DNA of 16,826 bases, taken from positions 1-16,826 of the forward strand of contig JAZQER010000022.1 of NCBI GenBank assembly GCA_045539095.1, written 5' to 3'. Origin of the DNA: SFWF01 sp045539095 (GTDB lineage: Bacteria > Bacillota > Clostridia > Oscillospirales > Acutalibacteraceae). The notes beneath the pieces are model-generated. The model was given only the letters and a program-made list of their open reading frames with translations, ran no database searches and was not told the DNA's origin. The translations under genes and the position numbers were made by a program. Position 1 is the first letter of the stretch. Each line of letters begins with the position of its first letter. Of the stretch, positions 15,125-16,826 are shown piece by piece.

Positions 15125-16126
15125 ATGTTTAAGATAGCCCTTAACGCCGGTCACGGTCTTTACACCGCAGGTAAGCGGTGTTTAAAATCTATTGACCCTA
15201 AAGAAACAAGGGAGTGGGTACTGAATTCCCGAATCTGCGAAAAAATCGAAAACATACTTTCCGATTATGATGGCTATGAGCTCATTCGTCTTGACGATGT
15301 GACGGGCAAGGTCAATGTATCGCTTAAAAAGCGTACCGACACTGCAAATAGCTGGGGCGCTCATATTTATGTGTCCATTCACCATAATGCGGGCATAAAT
15401 GGTAAAAGCGGCGGAGGTATAGTTGCCTACACCTACACCTCTACCGATGATATTACAAATGAGTGGCGTTCAGCATTTTATAACGCACTTATAAAGCATA
15501 CAGGACTTCGCGGTAACCGAGCAAGTCCGCTTGCTAGCGCAAACCTGCATGAGGTGCGCGAGACTAAAATGCCCGCTGTGTTGCTCGAGTGCGGTTTTAT
15601 GGACTCCACGGTAGATACCCCCATAATATTGACCGAAGATTTTGCTAACAAGTGCGCCACCGCGATAAGCGAGGTACTGATATCGCGCTGCGGGCTCACT
15701 AAAAAGAGCGGTCAACCCACTACCCCCTCTGCAACCGAACTGCCCGAAATAGTATATCAGGTATACACCTCTAAAAGAGGCTGGCTTCCCAACGTTACAA
15801 ATGATTCAGACTATGCAGGTCTCCCCTCTCAGCCGATACGCTGTATCTATGCGAACCTTACCGAGGGCGATATAGAGTATCAGGTGCACACCATCGGTGG
15901 AAGATGGCTTCCGTGGGTCAAAAACCGCGAGGACTATGCAGGTCTCTACGGCAAGGATATCGACTGCGTAAGGGTCCGTCTTATCGGCAGCCCCAACTAC
16001 TCGGTTCAGTGTCGGGTCGCACCCATCGGCGGAGGCTATTATTCGTGGGTAACCGACAACAACGACTATGCTGGCATTTACGGCAAAAAGATTGACCGCC
16101 TGCAGATGAGAATAATTAAGAAATAA
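15125..16126 (+). CDS. N-acetylmuramoyl-L-alanine amidase endolysin with wall-binding repeats
   Basis: The 333-residue lysin cleaves the amide between muramic acid and the stem peptide. Residues 1-187 are an Amidase_3 domain: NAGHG with zinc ligand H10, E30 in TREWVLN, H86 in SIHHNA, and catalytic E155 in LLECGFMD. A Ser/Pro/Thr linker follows at about 190-208. The C-terminus has three related repeats of about 40 residues, each with an aromatic YQV or VQC strand, a W-containing GW/RWLPWV/YYSWV centre, and DYAG. They resemble clostridial ChW-like wall-binding repeats. No signal peptide is present, so export depends on the holin. It is the last gene of the late operon before the terminator. Confidence 0.92.
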   Translation: MFKIALNAGHGLYTAGKRCLKSIDPKETREWVLNSRICEKIENILSDYDGYELIRLDDVTGKVNVSLKKRTDTANSWGAHIYVSIHHNAGINGKSGGGIVAYTYTSTDDITNEWRSAFYNALIKHTGLRGNRASPLASANLHEVRETKMPAVLLECGFMDSTVDTPIILTEDFANKCATAISEVLISRCGLTKKSGQPTTPSATELPEIVYQVYTSKRGWLPNVTNDSDYAGLPSQPIRCIYANLTEGDIEYQVHTIGGRWLPWVKNREDYAGLYGKDIDCVRVRLIGSPNYSVQCRVAPIGGGYYSWVTDNNDYAGIYGKKIDRLQMRIIKK

Positions 16127-16133
16127 AAAAATT

Positions 16134-16190
16134 AAAGGAGAATCAATTAGGAGACAAGAGAACCGTCCCTCCGTCTTCCTCCGTCTTACG
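16134..16190. repeat. Orphan ribosome binding site and REP-like palindromic fragment
   Basis: AAAGGAG at 16134-16140 is a full ribosome binding site, but no start codon or open frame follows. Ten bases later the sequence GGAGAC (16150-16155), GAGAACCGTCCC and a 10-bp tandem duplication (CCTCCGTCTT at 16168-16177 and 16178-16187) forms an imperfect palindrome. The GAGAACCGTCCC motif is, from memory, recurrent in intergenic REP-like elements of Firmicutes. A following phage gene was probably replaced by this fragment. Confidence 0.4.
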
Positions 16191-16200
16191 GAAAAAATAT

Positions 16201-16240
16201 AAAAAGAATGACCTTGCGAAAGGTCATTCTTTTTTATTCA
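16201..16240. terminator. Bidirectional rho-independent terminator
   Basis: A perfect 15-bp stem, left arm 16201-16215 and right arm 16220-16234, closes a GCGA (GNRA) tetraloop. T-rich flanks occur on both strands (AAAAA on the left, TTTTT on the right). It stops the rightward lysis operon and the leftward XRE gene, whose stop codon overlaps the right arm edge. Confidence 0.9.
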
Positions 16241-16473
16241 AACAATTGATCAATACTGATACTCAGTATCTCTGCAATAGCTTTTATCTCTTTATCATTA
16301 ATCGCTCTGACCTGTCCTTCAAGCTTTGAATAACTTGTCGGGTTTATATCAACTCCAAGAGTCTGCATCTTTGAAACAAAATCCTTTTGTGAGATGCCTT
16401 TTTTCTTTCGCAGTTCTTCAACTTTTTTACCCACAATATTACTATCACCATAAGGCTTCTTACGAATCTTCAT
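16234..16473 (-). CDS. XRE-family helix-turn-helix regulator
   Basis: The 79-residue protein, read leftward, is a small DNA-binding repressor. Residues about 12-68 form the Cro/CI-type helix-turn-helix: VGKKVEELRKKKGISQKDF, then a turn, then SYSKLEGQVRAINDKE and IAEILSISIDQLF. The binding site AAGAGGTG at 16480-16487 on the minus strand gives good spacing to ATG 16473. It has no C-terminal cleavage or sensing domain. It is divergent from a small gene at 16594 and the shared region is full of AGAATT/AATTCT sites, so it probably represses that promoter and perhaps its own. It could be a phage regulator or a chromosomal neighbour beyond the phage end. Confidence 0.85.
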   Translation of the reverse strand: MKIRKKPYGDSNIVGKKVEELRKKKGISQKDFVSKMQTLGVDINPTSYSKLEGQVRAINDKEIKAIAEILSISIDQLFE

Positions 16474-16500
16474 CTCAACACCTCTTTTATATTCTTTACG

Positions 16501-16573
16501 AGAATTATAAAAGAGATTCTGATTGACATAATTCCAAATTAGAATTATAATAAAATAATTCTAAAAAAGAATT
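16501..16573. promoter_or_regulatory. Multi-site operator of AGAATT/AATTCT inverted repeats
   Basis: AGAATTA (16541-16547) and TAATTCT (16556-16562) form a perfect inverted repeat with 8-base spacing. AATTCT (16557-16562) also pairs with AGAATT (16568-16573) across 5 bases. AGAAT (16501-16505) pairs with ATTCT (16516-16520), and AATTC (16530-16534) with GAATT (16542-16546). The sites overlap the rightward promoter and fit binding by the adjacent XRE protein. A/T-richness makes some chance matches likely. Confidence 0.6.
16523..16551 (+). promoter_or_regulatory. Consensus sigma-A promoter of small gene
   Basis: TTGACA (16523-16528) and TATAAT (16546-16551) match the consensus exactly with an ideal 17-bp spacer. 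The start of transcription would be near 16558, about 36 bases before the ATG at 16594. It is embedded in the AGAATT operator cluster, so it should be strong but repressed. Confidence 0.88.
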
Positions 16574-16593
16574 TTGTAGAAAAAAGGATAATT

Positions 16594-16758
16594 ATGGAAG
16601 CCTATAAGGAAATGTAGCGCGAACTCTTTATTGCTACAACAAAGGCAATCGATATCTTAGTTGAAGCACAGAAAAAATGCGAAGACCTTTATATTGAAGC
16701 AGGCGAAAAAGAAAAGGTTATAAGCATTATGGATAAATTACGCAAAAACGACTCCTGA
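16594..16758 (+). pseudogene. Small helical protein gene interrupted by TAG at codon 8
   Basis: An ATG at 16594 has AAAAAGGA at 16581-16588 and lies downstream of the consensus promoter. Reading gives seven residues (MEAYKEM), then TAG at 16615-16617. The same frame continues open for 46 codons (RELFIATTKAIDILVEAQKK, and then CEDLYIEAG... to DKLRKNDS) to a TGA at 16756-16758. It is a helical, charged 54-residue protein of a kind I associate with genes divergent from XRE regulators in gut clostridia; relatives probably have Tyr at the TAG position (from memory). No internal start with a binding site is seen. It is either a nonsense mutant, a sequencing error, or read through. The terminator follows 16 bases later. 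Confidence 0.55.
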
Positions 16759-16773
16759 TTTCTCCTTTCCCTA

Positions 16774-16805
16774 AAAAAGAGAGACCGAAAGGTCTCTCTT
16801 TTTAT
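16774..16805 (+). terminator. Rho-independent terminator of small gene
   Basis: A 13-bp stem (left 16774-16786, right 16791-16803) with a GAAA tetraloop ends in a T-run. It lies 16 bases after the TGA of the interrupted small gene and completes that promoter-gene-terminator unit. Confidence 0.88.
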
Positions 16806-16826
16806 ATGTCATATAGTGTGATTGTG

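Noticed and set aside
3287..16758. Whole-element TAG reassignment (genetic code 15)
   Set aside because: Three other genes end at TAG, two of them overlapping the next ribosome binding site, so a general reassignment is unlikely; kept only as a test in the findings.

Overview
The window is the late (structural, packaging and lysis) region of a tailed phage or prophage of a low-to-mid GC Gram-positive bacterium, most likely a gut clostridium (Oscillospirales-like; this is inference). The grounds are strong AGGAGG-type ribosome binding sites, tightly overlapping genes on one strand, a PBSX-type large terminase, a clostridial-style amidase with aromatic wall-binding repeats, and phage tail families typical of Firmicutes. 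No tRNA, rRNA or CRISPR array was seen.

Left block (1-5089) is the distal end of a long-tail (siphovirus-type) tail module: a short tape-measure protein whose first three quarters are AT-rich and whose last quarter is GC-rich, a small DUF6711-like tail component, a gp27-like hub protein with a coiled coil, and a tail fibre with a collar-like C-terminus. The fibre gene is cut by an in-frame TAG at codon 170. No major tail tube protein or tail terminator is present.

The 183 bases at 5090-5272 are non-coding and hold seven TGTCC repeats, plus one TGTCA, on an exact 10/21-bp lattice just upstream of the small terminase gene. This is a good candidate for the packaging (pac/cos-type) recognition site.

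Right block (5273-16126) runs small terminase, large terminase, a tiny membrane protein, scaffold, major capsid protein with a C-terminal Ig-like domain, terminator, portal, short adaptor, a 658-residue beta-rich protein resembling podovirus tail nozzle/stabilisation proteins, a collagen-like fibre, a small protein with a chitin-binding-like module, an XhlA-like protein, holin and amidase. This looks like a complete packaging, head, short-tail and lysis set. The portal follows the capsid gene instead of preceding scaffold. Thus the window joins long-tail genes to what looks like a short-tail head module.

Right edge (16127-16826) has an orphan ribosome binding site, a REP-like palindromic fragment, a bidirectional terminator, a leftward XRE-family regulator, and an operator-rich divergent region with a perfect-consensus promoter. 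That promoter drives a 54-codon gene that is again cut by an in-frame TAG (codon 8) and followed by its own terminator. TAG also ends three ordinary genes here, so general TAG recoding is not favoured; mutation or decay of a prophage is the simplest reading, and suppression or readthrough is the interesting alternative.
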